DNA from: CAYNSX01 sp964400165
GTDB lineage: Bacteria; Armatimonadota; Hebobacteria; CAYNSX01
Length of the DNA stretch: 41,056 nt
Reading direction: 5' to 3'
Assembly (NCBI GenBank): GCA_964400165.1
Contig: CAYNSX010000021.1
Coordinates: 1-41,056, forward strand
Part shown: positions 17,049-25,744 of the stretch, one piece after another
How the letters are laid out: each line of letters starts with the position of its first letter
Position numbering within the stretch: the stretch's first letter is position 1
The notes under the pieces: model-generated
Told to the model about the DNA's origin: nothing
Databases searched by the model: none
The model's input: the letters and a program-made list of their open reading frames with translations, nothing else
Made by a program: the position numbers and the translations under genes

Positions 17049-19585
17049 GACGCCGCCTTCCGCAGGCGCGCCGGGCACGGCGCGCCGCCCGGCCCGAGCA
17101 GGGCCGGCACATTCGCCACGCGCAGGTTGCGCGGCATAAAGAGCACCCCCGGCGCGCAGGTCGCGCGCACGCGCACCGCGGCGCGCAGCGCGCCGTGGCG
17201 CGTTTCGACTTCCGCCGCAGCGCCGTCGGCGAGGCCGAGGCGGGCCGCATCATCAGAATGCACCTCGACGAAAGTAGCGCCGATCACCTCGCCGAAGCGG
17301 TCGGGGTCATCGGTGGTGAGCGAGGCACCGTCCATCATCCGCACCCCGACCGTCAGCGCCAGCGGGAACTCGTCATCGCGGGCGGGCGCTGCCGGCCGCG
17401 GCGCGGGCGCCACCGCGACACGCGTCGGCGCATCGGGTAGCGGCCACACCGTGCCGGGCTTCTCGCTCATTCCGAATGCGAGGCCGGCGTGCGTCGGCGA
17501 CGCCGCCGCGGCGGCGTCGAACACCTGGCCGGGGAAGTCGAAGTCCCACTGCGCGCCAAGCGCCTTGCCGAGCGCCAGCAGCGTCTGCCAATCGGGCCGC
17601 GCTTGGTCGGGCGCCGGCGTGGGTGAGGTCAGGCGTTGGATGCGCCGCTCGAAACTGGTGAAGGTGCCCTCGCGCTCGAACGCGCTCGCCGCCGGCAGCA
17701 GCACCTGCGCCCGCTCGGCGGTCGCCGTCGGGAAGAGTTCGCAGACCAGCAGGAATTCGAGCGCGTCGATTCCCTTCGCCGCCGTTGCGGCGTCGGTCAG
17801 GCGCGTCAGTGGGTCGGCGCCGAAGCAGAGCAGCGCCTTCATCTGTCCGCTCGCCGCGGCGGCGAGCATCTCGGCGGCGTGCATCCCCTGCTTCTCCGCA
17901 AGCCGGTGGCCGGGCAAGAGCGGCGGCGCGCAGCCCATATCGATTGCGCCCTGCGCGTTCGTCGAGTGGCGCATCGGCGCGATGCCGCCGCGTTCGCCGC
18001 GCAGGTTGCCGGTCAGCGCCGCGAATACGGTCAGCGCCCGCACGCACTCCTCGCCTTGCGCGTGCCGCAGGATGTCCTCGCCGAACACCACCGCGCAGCC
18101 CGGCGCGGCGCACAGCGCCCGCCCCGCGTCGCGCACCGCTTCCCACGCCACGCCGGTCGCCGCGGCGACCGCCGAAGGCGTATACGCCGCCAGCGACGCC
18201 CGCAGCGCGTCGTACCCGTCGACGCGCGATGCCATGGTCGCCGCGTCCACCAGTCCCTCGTTCACGACTGCCGCCACCAGCGCCCACAACAGCGCCGCCT
18301 CGCCGCCCGGCTGCGGCGTCAGCCGGTGCGCGACGGGCATCTTCAAATCCACATTCCGGATGTTCACCACCACCAGCGGCGCGCCGGCGCGCACCGCCCG
18401 CCGCAACCGCACCGCCGCGATCGGCTGTTCGGCGTCGAGGTCGCACCCGACAACCAGCGCGCTGCCGGCGCGCTCGAGCGCTTCCATCGTCAGCGTCCCC
18501 GCGTCCACGCCGAGCGCGGCGCGCAACGGCGCCGTCGTGCGCGCGTACGAGGCCATCGTGTCGATGTGCGGCGTGCCGAGCACCTCGCGGGCAAGCCGCT
18601 GCGCCAGGTAGAGTTCCTCGTTCGTCAGGTTGCCGCTGCACAGGACGCCGATGCTCTCGCCGCCGTGCCGCTCGCGAATGGCGGCCAGCCGCTGCGCGGC
18701 GATGCCGATCGCCTCGGTCCAAGTGACACGATCGAAGCCGCCGTTGCGCCGCACCTGCGGGACGTGCAGCCGCGCCGCGCTGGTCAGGTGCCGATAGGCG
18801 AAGCGCCCGCGGTCGCAGATGAAGAGTTCGTTCACCGCGTCGTGCTCGCCGGTGAAGATCTGCATCACCTTGCCGAGTTTCACGCCCGCCTTCAGCGTGC
18901 AACCGACCGAGCACGACCCGCACACCGTCTCCTGCCACTTCATCTCCCAGGTGCGGACGCGGAAGCGCGCCGGCTTGTCGGTCAGCGCGCCCAGCGGGCA
19001 GACCTCGACGAGATTGCCCGCCATCCCGTCGGTCAGCGGCGCGTGGTCGTAAGTCCAAATCTCGCTCTGGTTCCCGCGCTGCGCCACCTGCAATTCCTGC
19101 GTGCCCGCGATTTCATCGTAATACCGCGTGCAGCGATAGCAGAGGATGCAGCGGTTGTGGTTCATGTAGATGAACGGGCCGAAGTCGGCGTCGGTCGCCA
19201 CGCGCTTCGGTTCGACGAAGCGCGTCTCGCCCTCGGCGAACTTGAACACCAGGTTCTGCAAATCGCACCACCCGCCGCGGTCGCAGACCGGACAGTCGAG
19301 CGGGTGATTGATGAGCAGAAATTCGAAGACGCCCTTGCGCGCCGCGATGGCCGCCGCCGAGTTCGCTCTCACGACCATCCCGTCTGTGGCGATGGTCGTG
19401 CAGGCCGGCTCCGGCTTGCGCGCGCCATCGATCTCGACCAAGCAGATGCGGCAGACGCCGACCGGCTCCAGATACTTGTGATAGCAGAACACCGGCAGTT
19501 CGATGCCGACTTGCTTCGCGGCCTCGATCAGATTGGTGCCCTCCGGCACCTCGACCGCGTGACCGTCGATCGTCAGTTTCGGCAT
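17045..19585 (-). CDS. nuoG: NADH-quinone oxidoreductase subunit G, with N7 cluster ligands
   Basis: 846 aa. Cluster ligands can be read in order: N1b [2Fe-2S] C34, C45, C48, C62; N5 H94, C98, C101, C107; N4 C146, C149, C152, C196. The distal N7 motif CGSCSVGC (C222, C225, C229) is followed by C257 in FICDRGRF. N7 is kept in some bacteria such as Escherichia and Thermus and lost in many others. A molybdopterin-oxidoreductase-like domain follows (about 270-846) with a C-terminal MopB-type beta-barrel. ATG 19585 shares one base with the nuoF stop (TGATG). The frame is open far upstream, but the family start is clear. Confidence 0.96.
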   Translation of the reverse strand: MPKLTIDGHAVEVPEGTNLIEAAKQVGIELPVFCYHKYLEPVGVCRICLVEIDGARKPEPACTTIATDGMVVRANSAAAIAARKGVFEFLLINHPLDCPVCDRGGWCDLQNLVFKFAEGETRFVEPKRVATDADFGPFIYMNHNRCILCYRCTRYYDEIAGTQELQVAQRGNQSEIWTYDHAPLTDGMAGNLVEVCPLGALTDKPARFRVRTWEMKWQETVCGSCSVGCTLKAGVKLGKVMQIFTGEHDAVNELFICDRGRFAYRHLTSAARLHVPQVRRNGGFDRVTWTEAIGIAAQRLAAIRERHGGESIGVLCSGNLTNEELYLAQRLAREVLGTPHIDTMASYARTTAPLRAALGVDAGTLTMEALERAGSALVVGCDLDAEQPIAAVRLRRAVRAGAPLVVVNIRNVDLKMPVAHRLTPQPGGEAALLWALVAAVVNEGLVDAATMASRVDGYDALRASLAAYTPSAVAAATGVAWEAVRDAGRALCAAPGCAVVFGEDILRHAQGEECVRALTVFAALTGNLRGERGGIAPMRHSTNAQGAIDMGCAPPLLPGHRLAEKQGMHAAEMLAAAASGQMKALLCFGADPLTRLTDAATAAKGIDALEFLLVCELFPTATAERAQVLLPAASAFEREGTFTSFERRIQRLTSPTPAPDQARPDWQTLLALGKALGAQWDFDFPGQVFDAAAAASPTHAGLAFGMSEKPGTVWPLPDAPTRVAVAPAPRPAAPARDDEFPLALTVGVRMMDGASLTTDDPDRFGEVIGATFVEVHSDDAARLGLADGAAAEVETRHGALRAAVRVRATCAPGVLFMPRNLRVANVPALLGPGGAPCPARLRKAAS

Positions 19586-21381
19586 CAGGCGAACGGGCAC
19601 CCGGCGCCCGTGACATGCGCCTCGAATTCGCTGCGGAACCGCTTCACCAGACTCGCCGCCGACCACGCCTCGAAGTCGCCCATCGCGCAAATGGTGTTGC
19701 CCTCGATGTTGTCGCAAATGCTGAAGACCAGGTCGAGGTCCTCCATCCGCCCGCGGCCCTGTTCGATGCGGTCGAAGATTTCCGTCAGCCACGGCGCGCC
19801 CTCGCGGCAGGGCGTGCACTCGCCGCACGATTCGTGCGCGAAAAACTTCAGCACCCGCCACGCGGCGCGCACCATGCAGGTGGTCTCGTCCATCACGATG
19901 ATGCCGCCCGACCCCAGCACCGACCCCGCCGCTTGCAAACTCTCCCAGTCCATCGGGATGTGGTACTCGTCGCCGGTCAGGATCGGGCACGCCGGCCCGC
20001 CCGGGAACGCCGCCTTGAACAGCCGTCCGTCCAGCATCCCGCCCGCCCACTTCTCGATGATCTCGGACAGCGGCACGCCCGTCGGCAATTCGTACACGCC
20101 GGGCCGGTTCACATGCCCGCTGACGCAGTGCAGGCGCGTGCCGGTGCTCTTCTCGGTGCCGATGGCGGCGAACCACTCGGCCCCGTTCGCCAGGATCGGC
20201 GGCACGCACGCCAGCGTCTCGACATTGTTCACCACCGTCGGGCAGTCGTAGAGCCCGCGCACCGCGGGAAAGTACGGCGGTTTGCGCTTCGGCCAGCCGC
20301 GATAGCCCTCGAGCGACGAAATGAGACCGGTCTCGTCACCGCAGACATACGACCCCGCGCCGCGGTGAATGTAGAGCTCGAAGTCGTAGCCGCTGCCGAG
20401 GATGTTCTCGCCGAGCAGCCCGGCAGCGCGGCAGTCATCGAGCGCCCGCTCCATCACTTCGGCGGCATCGCGGAACTCGCCGCGCAGATAGATGTAGCCG
20501 ATGTGCGCGCCGACCGCGTAGGCGGCGATGATGCAGCCCTCGATGACCGCGTGCGGCAGCCGCTCACAAAGCAGCCGGTCTTTGAAGCAGCCGGTGTCGC
20601 CCTCGTCGGCGTTGGCGACGAGGTACACCGGCTGCTTGCCATCTTTGGGGATGAACGACCACTTCCGCCCCGCCGGAAAGCCGGCGCCGCCGCGCCCGCG
20701 CAGGCCGGACTTCGTCACGATCTCGGTCACTTGCGCCGGCGTCAGTTCTTTCACCGCCTTGGTCAGCCCGTCGTAGCCGCCGCGCGAACGGTAGACGGAA
20801 AGCGATGCGATATTGGGGACACCGTAGTGCTTCAGCAGCACCGCCGGCTCGGCGGCGGCGACGGCGCCGTACGATTCGAGCACCGACAGGTCACCGCTCT
20901 TGGTGCGCGTCAGCACCTGTCCGAGGTTCTCGGCAGTGACATCGTTGAAGAACCGGTAATCCACCTGCACCGCCGTCGCCCGGTGACACGCCGCCAGGCA
21001 CTCGGCCTCTTCGACGAAGACCGAGTCGGTGTTCGGCACGCCCGCCTTCGTCCCCAGCCGCCGCTCGCACTGGCGCAGCACCTCGTACGCGCCGCGCAGC
21101 ATGCACGGCAGGTTGGTGCAGACTGACAGCACCCGCCACCCGACCGGCTCCAGTTTGAACATCGTGTAAAAACTCGCCGTGTCGCGCACCTCGACCGGCG
21201 GGATGCCGACCAGGTCCGCGACTTCCGCCAGCGCCTCCGGCGTGATCCAGCCGTCGCGCTCCTGCGCCACATGCAGCAAGGGCAGCACGGCAGACCGCTT
21301 CTGCGGGTAACGCGCCAGGATGCGCGCCGCGTCGGCGCGGTCGATGCGCGGGGCGGGCGCAGCGGTGACGGTCGCGCTCAC
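19585..21381 (-). CDS. nuoEF: NuoE-NuoF fusion: NADH-binding module of complex I in one chain
   Basis: 598 aa in one uninterrupted frame. Residues 1 to about 165 are NuoE, with the N1a [2Fe-2S] ligands C88, C93, C128, C132 (SVCTNLPC and ECLAACHRAT). A linker of about 15 residues (DLSVLESYGAVAAAEP) leads into NuoF from about 179: NADH/FMN site RGRGGAGFPAGRKW (229-242), ADEGDTGCFKDR, YVCGDETGLISSLEG and the N3 cluster motif ESCGECTPCREG. The summed length equals the two normal proteins, so no part is missing. The start GTG 21381 overlaps the nuoD stop (GTGA). Most bacteria encode E and F separately. A lost stop codon between overlapping genes is the simplest origin. Confidence 0.94.
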   Translation of the reverse strand: MSATVTAAPAPRIDRADAARILARYPQKRSAVLPLLHVAQERDGWITPEALAEVADLVGIPPVEVRDTASFYTMFKLEPVGWRVLSVCTNLPCMLRGAYEVLRQCERRLGTKAGVPNTDSVFVEEAECLAACHRATAVQVDYRFFNDVTAENLGQVLTRTKSGDLSVLESYGAVAAAEPAVLLKHYGVPNIASLSVYRSRGGYDGLTKAVKELTPAQVTEIVTKSGLRGRGGAGFPAGRKWSFIPKDGKQPVYLVANADEGDTGCFKDRLLCERLPHAVIEGCIIAAYAVGAHIGYIYLRGEFRDAAEVMERALDDCRAAGLLGENILGSGYDFELYIHRGAGSYVCGDETGLISSLEGYRGWPKRKPPYFPAVRGLYDCPTVVNNVETLACVPPILANGAEWFAAIGTEKSTGTRLHCVSGHVNRPGVYELPTGVPLSEIIEKWAGGMLDGRLFKAAFPGGPACPILTGDEYHIPMDWESLQAAGSVLGSGGIIVMDETTCMVRAAWRVLKFFAHESCGECTPCREGAPWLTEIFDRIEQGRGRMEDLDLVFSICDNIEGNTICAMGDFEAWSAASLVKRFRSEFEAHVTGAGCPFA

Positions 21382-22568
21382 CGGTCCACCTCGCCGATGA
21401 CAAAGTCGAGCGTGCCGATGACCGTCACGACATCGGCGATCAGCCGCCCGCGCACCATCGGGTCGAGCGCCTGCAGGTGAATGAACGACGGCGCCCGCAT
21501 CTTCACCCGCTGCGGCTTCGGCGTGCCGTTCGAGACGATGTAGAACCCCGCCTCGCCGCGCGGGCCTTCGGTCGGGACATACGCCTCGCCCGGCGGGACG
21601 GCGAACCCATCTGTCCAAATCATAAAGTGGTGGATCATCGCCTCCATGCTCTTGTAGAGGCGGTCGCGCGGCGGCGGCACCACCTTCGGCGCGTTGGCGT
21701 TCAGCGGCGGGCCCGGCATCCGGTCGAGCGTCTGGCGGACGATCCGCAGCGACTCGCGCATCTCCTGCATCCGCACTTCATAGCGCGCGAAGGTGTCGCC
21801 CGCGGTGCGCGTCGGGACCGCGAATTCGAACTCTTCGTAACTGCAGTAGGGCTTGTCCCTGCGCAGGTCGCGCACCACGCCCGACGCCCGCAGGCAGGGC
21901 CCGGTCACGCTCAAGTCGAGCGCCTGCGCCGCCGTCAGCACCCCGACGCCCTCGGTGCGCATCCGCCAAATCTGGTTCTTCGTCAGCAGCGCTTCATACT
22001 CGTCGATGCGCACCGGCATCTCGTCGATGAATGTGCGCACCGCCTCCTCGAACCCCGGCGGCAGTTCCTGGCGCACGCCGCCGGGCCGGATGAAACTCGG
22101 CATCATCCGCGCCCCCGCCACCATCTCGAACAAGTCGAGAATCTTCTCCCGCTCGCGGAAGGAATACAGAAATACCGTCATCGCACCGATGTCCATCGCG
22201 TGCGTCGCCAGCCACACCAGGTGCGAATTGATGCGCCCCAGTTCCGCCAGCAACACCCGGATGTACTGCGCCCGCTTCGGGATTTCCAGGCCGAGGAGCG
22301 CCTCGATGGACAGCACATACGCGAGGTTGATGTTGTTCGCCGACAAGTAATCCATCCGGTCGGTCATCGGCAGACCCTTGACATAGGTCTTCACTTCGAA
22401 AGTCTTCTCGATGCCCGTGTGCAGATAGCCGATGATGGGCGTCGCCTTCAGCACCGTCTCGCCCTGCAATTCGAGTTGCACCCGCAGCACGCCGTGCGTG
22501 CTCGGGTGCTGTGGCCCCATGTTGACGGTGAGGATGTCCGAAGCAGGCGCCGGCGCGGTGGCGCTCAT
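21378..22568 (-). CDS. nuoD: NADH-quinone oxidoreductase subunit D (49 kDa)
   Basis: 396 aa. The quinone-site loop GPQHPSTHG (H21, H25) is intact. Other family landmarks: YLHTGIEKTFE, LPMTDRMDYLS, GARMMPSFIRPGGV and the C-terminal IGTLDFVIGEVDR. ATG 22568 shares one base with the nuoC stop (TGATG). C and D are separate genes here, unlike the CD fusion of enterobacteria. Confidence 0.97.
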   Translation of the reverse strand: MSATAPAPASDILTVNMGPQHPSTHGVLRVQLELQGETVLKATPIIGYLHTGIEKTFEVKTYVKGLPMTDRMDYLSANNINLAYVLSIEALLGLEIPKRAQYIRVLLAELGRINSHLVWLATHAMDIGAMTVFLYSFREREKILDLFEMVAGARMMPSFIRPGGVRQELPPGFEEAVRTFIDEMPVRIDEYEALLTKNQIWRMRTEGVGVLTAAQALDLSVTGPCLRASGVVRDLRRDKPYCSYEEFEFAVPTRTAGDTFARYEVRMQEMRESLRIVRQTLDRMPGPPLNANAPKVVPPPRDRLYKSMEAMIHHFMIWTDGFAVPPGEAYVPTEGPRGEAGFYIVSNGTPKPQRVKMRAPSFIHLQALDPMVRGRLIADVVTVIGTLDFVIGEVDR

Positions 22569-23095
22569 CAGTAGGTCGGCGTCCAGGGCGTCTTGCCGCT
22601 CATCGGGTAATCCTTGCGCAGGGGGTAGCCCTCCCAGTCGTCGGGCATCAGAATGCGCGTCAAGTTCGGGTGGCCGGTGAAGCGGATCCCGAACAGGTCG
22701 AAGATTTCGCGCTCGGGATAGTTCGCGCCGCTCCACACGCCCGTCACGCTCGGCAGCACGGCGTCGTGCGACGGCACGCCGACCTTCAGCCGCAGCCAGG
22801 CGTTGTGCGCCAGCGACTCCAGGTGATACACGACCCAGAACCTCGGCTCTTGGCCGAGCATGTCCACGCCAACGACATCGGAACACAACTCGAACCGCGC
22901 CTCCGGGTGGTCGCGCAGCAGATGGCAAGCCGCGGCGATGGCATCGCGCCGGATGGTCACCGTCAGCATCCCGTCAGCGGTGGTCTCGACTTGCGTCACC
23001 GCGTGCGGATACGAGCCGCGCAGCAGGACGACGAGCGGGTGTGCGTCGAACGGGGCAGCGGCGCCGCCGTTCTCTGGCGGGGGGGCGTCGGTCAC
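22568..23095 (-). CDS. nuoC: NADH-quinone oxidoreductase subunit C (30 kDa)
   Basis: 175 aa. The conserved C-terminal segment is readable: YPEREIFDLFGIRFTGHPN, then RILMPDDWEGYPLRKDYP. The N-terminal 20 residues (DAPPPENGGAAAPF) form a low-complexity extension. GTG 23095 overlaps the nuoB stop (GTGA). NuoC packs against NuoD and NuoI in the connecting module. Confidence 0.96.
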   Translation of the reverse strand: MTDAPPPENGGAAAPFDAHPLVVLLRGSYPHAVTQVETTADGMLTVTIRRDAIAAACHLLRDHPEARFELCSDVVGVDMLGQEPRFWVVYHLESLAHNAWLRLKVGVPSHDAVLPSVTGVWSGANYPEREIFDLFGIRFTGHPNLTRILMPDDWEGYPLRKDYPMSGKTPWTPTY

Positions 23096-23667
23096 ACCGA
23101 CGCCGGCACGCGCACCGGTTCGCCCGGCGGGATGCCCTTCTGAATCTTCTCGTGCAGCTTCAGGATGCCGTAAATCAGCGCCTCGGGCCGCGGCGGACAG
23201 CCGGCGACGAAGACATCCACCGGCACGATCTCATCCACCCCCTGCACCAGCGCGTAGTTATTGAAGATGCCGCCGCACGACGCGCACGCCCCCATCGAAA
23301 TCACCCACTTCGGCTCCGCCATCTGGTCGTAGAGTTGCCGCATCACCGGCGCCATCTTCCGGCTCAAGCGCCCGGCGACAATCAGCAGGTCCGCCTGCCG
23401 CGGGCTGGCGCGGAAGACTTCCATCCCGAAGCGCGCCAGGTCGTTGCGCGACGCCGCCGTGGCCATCATCTCGATCGCGCAGCAGGCCAGCCCGAATGCG
23501 GCCGGCCACAGCGACGACTTGCGCGCCCAGTTCACCGCCTGGTTCACCGTGTTCTGCTTCGGCAGCGGCACAGTGATTTCCGCGTGCGCGTCATGCGCCC
23601 ACTTCACCATCCGGTCCACGGTGGTGGTGAGCACCTGCTCCTCGAGCGGCCGCTCGCGCTCGCTCAT
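23092..23667 (-). CDS. nuoB: NADH-quinone oxidoreductase subunit B (PSST, cluster N2)
   Basis: 191 aa from ATG 23667, which overlaps the nuoA stop (ATGA). Cluster N2 ligands: tandem C62-C63 in FGLACCAIEMM, C128 in GACASCGG and C157 in GCPPRPEAL. RLSRKMAPVMRQLYDQM is the conserved stretch near the quinone site. An upstream in-frame start (27 bases) is possible but less likely. Length and order are standard. Confidence 0.97.
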   Translation of the reverse strand: MSERERPLEEQVLTTTVDRMVKWAHDAHAEITVPLPKQNTVNQAVNWARKSSLWPAAFGLACCAIEMMATAASRNDLARFGMEVFRASPRQADLLIVAGRLSRKMAPVMRQLYDQMAEPKWVISMGACASCGGIFNNYALVQGVDEIVPVDVFVAGCPPRPEALIYGILKLHEKIQKGIPPGEPVRVPASV

Positions 23668-24020
23668 TCCCAATTGAGCGCCCCCAGCATCCACTCGTAG
23701 ACGAACCCGATGGTCAGGAAGACGAAGAAGATGCCCATCGCCGCCAGGCCGTAGGCCCCCAGGTCACGTAGAATGACCGCCCAGGGGAACAGGAACATGA
23801 TCTCGATGTCGAAGATGACGAAGAGCAGGGCGGTCATGTAGAACTTGACCGGGAAGCGCACCCGGGCGCTGGTGGTGGGGAAAATGCCACATTCGTAGGG
23901 GGCGAGTTTGGCTGGGGTCGGGCGCCTGGGGCCGAGGAGATGGGTGGCCGCGAGCATCCCGAGGGCCACCCCGGCGGCCAGCACCAGCATCACCAGAATC
24001 GGCAAAAAATCGTGCGCCAT
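23664..24020 (-). CDS. nuoA: NADH-quinone oxidoreductase subunit A
   Basis: 118 aa, three transmembrane helices. The cytosolic loop between helices 1 and 2 has the family motif KLAPYECGIFPTTSARVRFPVKFY, followed by FVIFDIEIMFLFPWAV. It is the first gene of the operon. A ribosome binding site AGGATGGGG precedes ATG 24020. A promoter with a CRP-type palindrome lies just upstream. Confidence 0.97.
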   Translation of the reverse strand: MAHDFLPILVMLVLAAGVALGMLAATHLLGPRRPTPAKLAPYECGIFPTTSARVRFPVKFYMTALLFVIFDIEIMFLFPWAVILRDLGAYGLAAMGIFFVFLTIGFVYEWMLGALNWE

Positions 24021-24038
24021 CGCCCCATCCTGCCGACT

Positions 24039-24056
24039 TTGTGAATTCTTTCACAA
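24039..24056 (-). promoter_or_regulatory. CRP/FNR-superfamily operator upstream of nuoA
   Basis: A perfect palindrome TTGTGA-N6-TCACAA, which equals the CRP half-site consensus TGTGA/TCACA with its 6-base spacer. It starts 19 bases upstream of nuoA and directly follows the predicted -10 box, so it covers the expected transcription start. A bound regulator at this position would most simply repress. It also lies about 100 bases upstream of the plus-strand gene at 24155. Confidence 0.65.
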
Positions 24057-24058
24057 TC

Positions 24059-24086
24059 ATTTTACACCCGGAATCGGCTAATGCAA
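24059..24086 (-). promoter_or_regulatory. Predicted promoter of the nuo operon
   Basis: On the minus strand TTGCAT (24086-24081), a 16-base spacer, then TAAAAT (24064-24059). Transcription would start near 24052, within the CRP-type palindrome. The -10 box matches 5 of 6 consensus bases; the -35 box is weak. Confidence 0.45.
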
Positions 24087-24154
24087 GGGCTATGAAACTG
24101 GTAAGGCGGAAGACTGGGGAACTTGCGAAGGTTGGCCATAGTCTTACAGGCGAC

Positions 24155-24820
24155 ATGCGACGATCTCTATCCCTTTGGCTTGCTCTTGGCCTCTTCGCGA
24201 CCTGCCATCCAGCAGCCGCGAAGGTCATGTATTTCACACCCGAGCAGCTGCTAAAGCGCGCGGAGTTGGTGGTGACGGTCAACGTATTGCGTGTGGATCC
24301 GGTTTCACCGGTCGAGTATGCGTCCTTCATACGGCTCGCTGGCGGATCATCCTACACGGCTCCTCAGCAGAAGGCCGAACTCGAAGTGCTTGAGGTCTTG
24401 AGGGGAACAGCGCGGCCTGGTCAGAGGATCCGCTCAAACTTCGGCATCGAATTTCCTTGCGACATGACATTCTTTCAGGCAGGAAGGCGATACCTAGTGC
24501 TGCTGGAGCGCGACCGGCTGCAAAGCGGCTCCTGGTCTGTCGTTCACTACGGCCGAGGGATGATTTCAGCGCGAGATGTCTTGAATGCCGAGCCGTACGC
24601 CCGGGAGTTCTTGAAATTGCTCGGAAAGACGCCCACCTTTGTCTCGCCGCAGCAACGCTTCCGCGCCGCAGTAGAAGTGAAACAAGTTCAGACCTTGGCA
24701 AACGGAATGATTGTCGGTGCGATCGTGCTCTGTGGCTCCATTCCTCTACTTGGTCTGCTTCTCGCCACCCCGATGTTGCGCAGTCTGCGCCGGCGAGCCG
24801 CCGGCGCTACCCAGAGTTAG
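24155..24820 (+). CDS. Hypothetical exported protein with C-terminal membrane anchor
   Basis: 221 aa from ATG 24155. A signal peptide is visible (RRSLSLWLALGLFATCHPAAA, cleavage near residue 20), then a domain of about 150 residues, then one transmembrane helix (about 185-207, MIVGAIVLCGSIPLLGLLL) and an Arg-rich cytosolic tail. The pattern ELEVLEVLRGTARPGQRI, then FPCDMTFFQAGRRYLVLLE, resembles netrin/TIMP-like OB-fold domains, where a hydrophobic beta pair and a 'G..YLV' strand recur; this likeness is only suggestive. GC is lower than in the nuo operon. Upstream starts at 24041 and 24092 are in frame but would bury the signal peptide. The stop codon overlaps the convergent DUF4870 gene. Confidence 0.7.
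   Translation: MRRSLSLWLALGLFATCHPAAAKVMYFTPEQLLKRAELVVTVNVLRVDPVSPVEYASFIRLAGGSSYTAPQQKAELEVLEVLRGTARPGQRIRSNFGIEFPCDMTFFQAGRRYLVLLERDRLQSGSWSVVHYGRGMISARDVLNAEPYAREFLKLLGKTPTFVSPQQRFRAAVEVKQVQTLANGMIVGAIVLCGSIPLLGLLLATPMLRSLRRRAAGATQS
24787..24807. repeat. Perfect GC-rich hairpin
   Basis: GCGCCGGCG, loop AGC, CGCCGGCGC: a perfect 9-bp stem inside the last codons of the exported-protein gene, 12 bases before its stop. No T-run follows on either strand. It could end or stabilise the transcripts of the two convergent genes, or be a REP-like unit. Confidence 0.5.
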
Positions 24821-25305
24821 GAGGTAGCGCGGCCGTCCCAGCCGCGTCGTTCAAGATAGCTGCCGACGATCGGAAAGACCGGCGCGTCACCATCGCGAAT
24901 GTCTTGGAGCGCCAACAACGACCCGCAAAACCAAAAGACGGCCCAGACCGCCGTGCAGGCCATGGGAATCACCCACAACAGGTCAAGGAAAACGCTCTGC
25001 CCTCGAATGAGTTGTCCGACAAGCGTGATGATAAATCCGATCGACATCAACCCCTGACCGATCATCGCCTGCAAGGCCTGAAATGCGACGAAAAGCCGCA
25101 CACGACGCTCCCGAAGCCAGATGAATAGCCCTGCTGGTGGTCCCAGCATAAGCAGCGCCAATGCAGCGATCCCCCCGATCTCCAGGTGATTGGCGATGTT
25201 TGACACCACAACCGTCAGGAAGGCGAAAATGGGCGGCATGTGACACAGGGCTGCCAGCCATCGCTCGCGTCGTGAGACAGCAAGTTCTCCGGTTTCAGTT
25301 GTCAT
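24817..25305 (-). CDS. DUF4870-like membrane protein (paralogue 3)
   Basis: 162 aa from ATG 25305 (a TTG lies one codon upstream). Four hydrophobic segments. The start SRRERWLAALCHMPPIFAFL and the motif RRVRLFVAFQALQAMIGQG place it in the DUF4870/Tic20-like group. The C-terminus FWFCGSLLALQDIRDGDAPVFP is almost identical to that of the interrupted paralogue at 25745-26263, so the two arose by duplication. The function is unknown; family members are small inner-membrane proteins. It lies 17 bases behind the next paralogue and is probably co-transcribed. Confidence 0.82.
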   Translation of the reverse strand: MTTETGELAVSRRERWLAALCHMPPIFAFLTVVVSNIANHLEIGGIAALALLMLGPPAGLFIWLRERRVRLFVAFQALQAMIGQGLMSIGFIITLVGQLIRGQSVFLDLLWVIPMACTAVWAVFWFCGSLLALQDIRDGDAPVFPIVGSYLERRGWDGRATS

Positions 25306-25322
25306 CAACTGTCACTCTTCCT

Positions 25323-25724
25323 TCATCTCACAATCTCGTCCGCCCAGGCGGCGCAGAGGGGGATGCGGAAGTCGCCGCCGCTGAAGCAGACGATCGTCCC
25401 CGCCAGTTCGACGAACCACAGCACGCCGTAGGCGATGATCGCGGCGAGGAGGATCGGAATGCCGATGAGCAGGATGCTGGTGATGATGCCGACGATGACG
25501 AACACGGTCGGCGCCAGATGCGCCAGCAGGCATTGCATCGAATGGAAGCCGATGTAGCGCGACGACCGGCCCTTCACCAGCCAGACGATGAGCGGGATGA
25601 TGACCGGGAAGATGACGAGGACATAGCAGAGGTGGCAGATGCCGGCGAGCACCTTCTCCTCGCCCGTCCGCTCCGCCCACTCGCCGTATGCGGCCTGCCC
25701 TGGCTGCCCTGGTTGCGCTTGCAT
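25323..25724 (-). CDS. DUF4870 domain membrane protein (paralogue 2)
   Basis: 133 aa from ATG 25724, with a strong purine-rich ribosome binding region (GGAGGGGAGAGGAAG) just upstream. A Gln/Pro/Gly-rich start (QAQPGQPGQAAYGEWAE) leads into the canonical DUF4870 core: EEKVLAGICHLCYVLVIFPV, LIVWLVKGRSSRYIGFHSMQ, then three more hydrophobic segments. It is GC-rich and closer to the family consensus than its two neighbours, so it may be the resident copy. Confidence 0.85.
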   Translation of the reverse strand: MQAQPGQPGQAAYGEWAERTGEEKVLAGICHLCYVLVIFPVIIPLIVWLVKGRSSRYIGFHSMQCLLAHLAPTVFVIVGIITSILLIGIPILLAAIIAYGVLWFVELAGTIVCFSGGDFRIPLCAAWADEIVR

Positions 25725-25744
25725 CTTCCTCTCCCCTCCAGCAT

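Noticed and set aside
19586..20209. N-terminal extension of nuoG by about 200 residues
   Set aside because: The extra sequence is the out-of-frame reading of nuoF; the family start with the [2Fe-2S] domain begins at 19585.
17636..20251. Very long plus-strand open frame (over 800 codons)
   Set aside because: Antisense shadow of nuoG and nuoEF in GC-rich DNA; Arg/Ala-rich composition and no family features.
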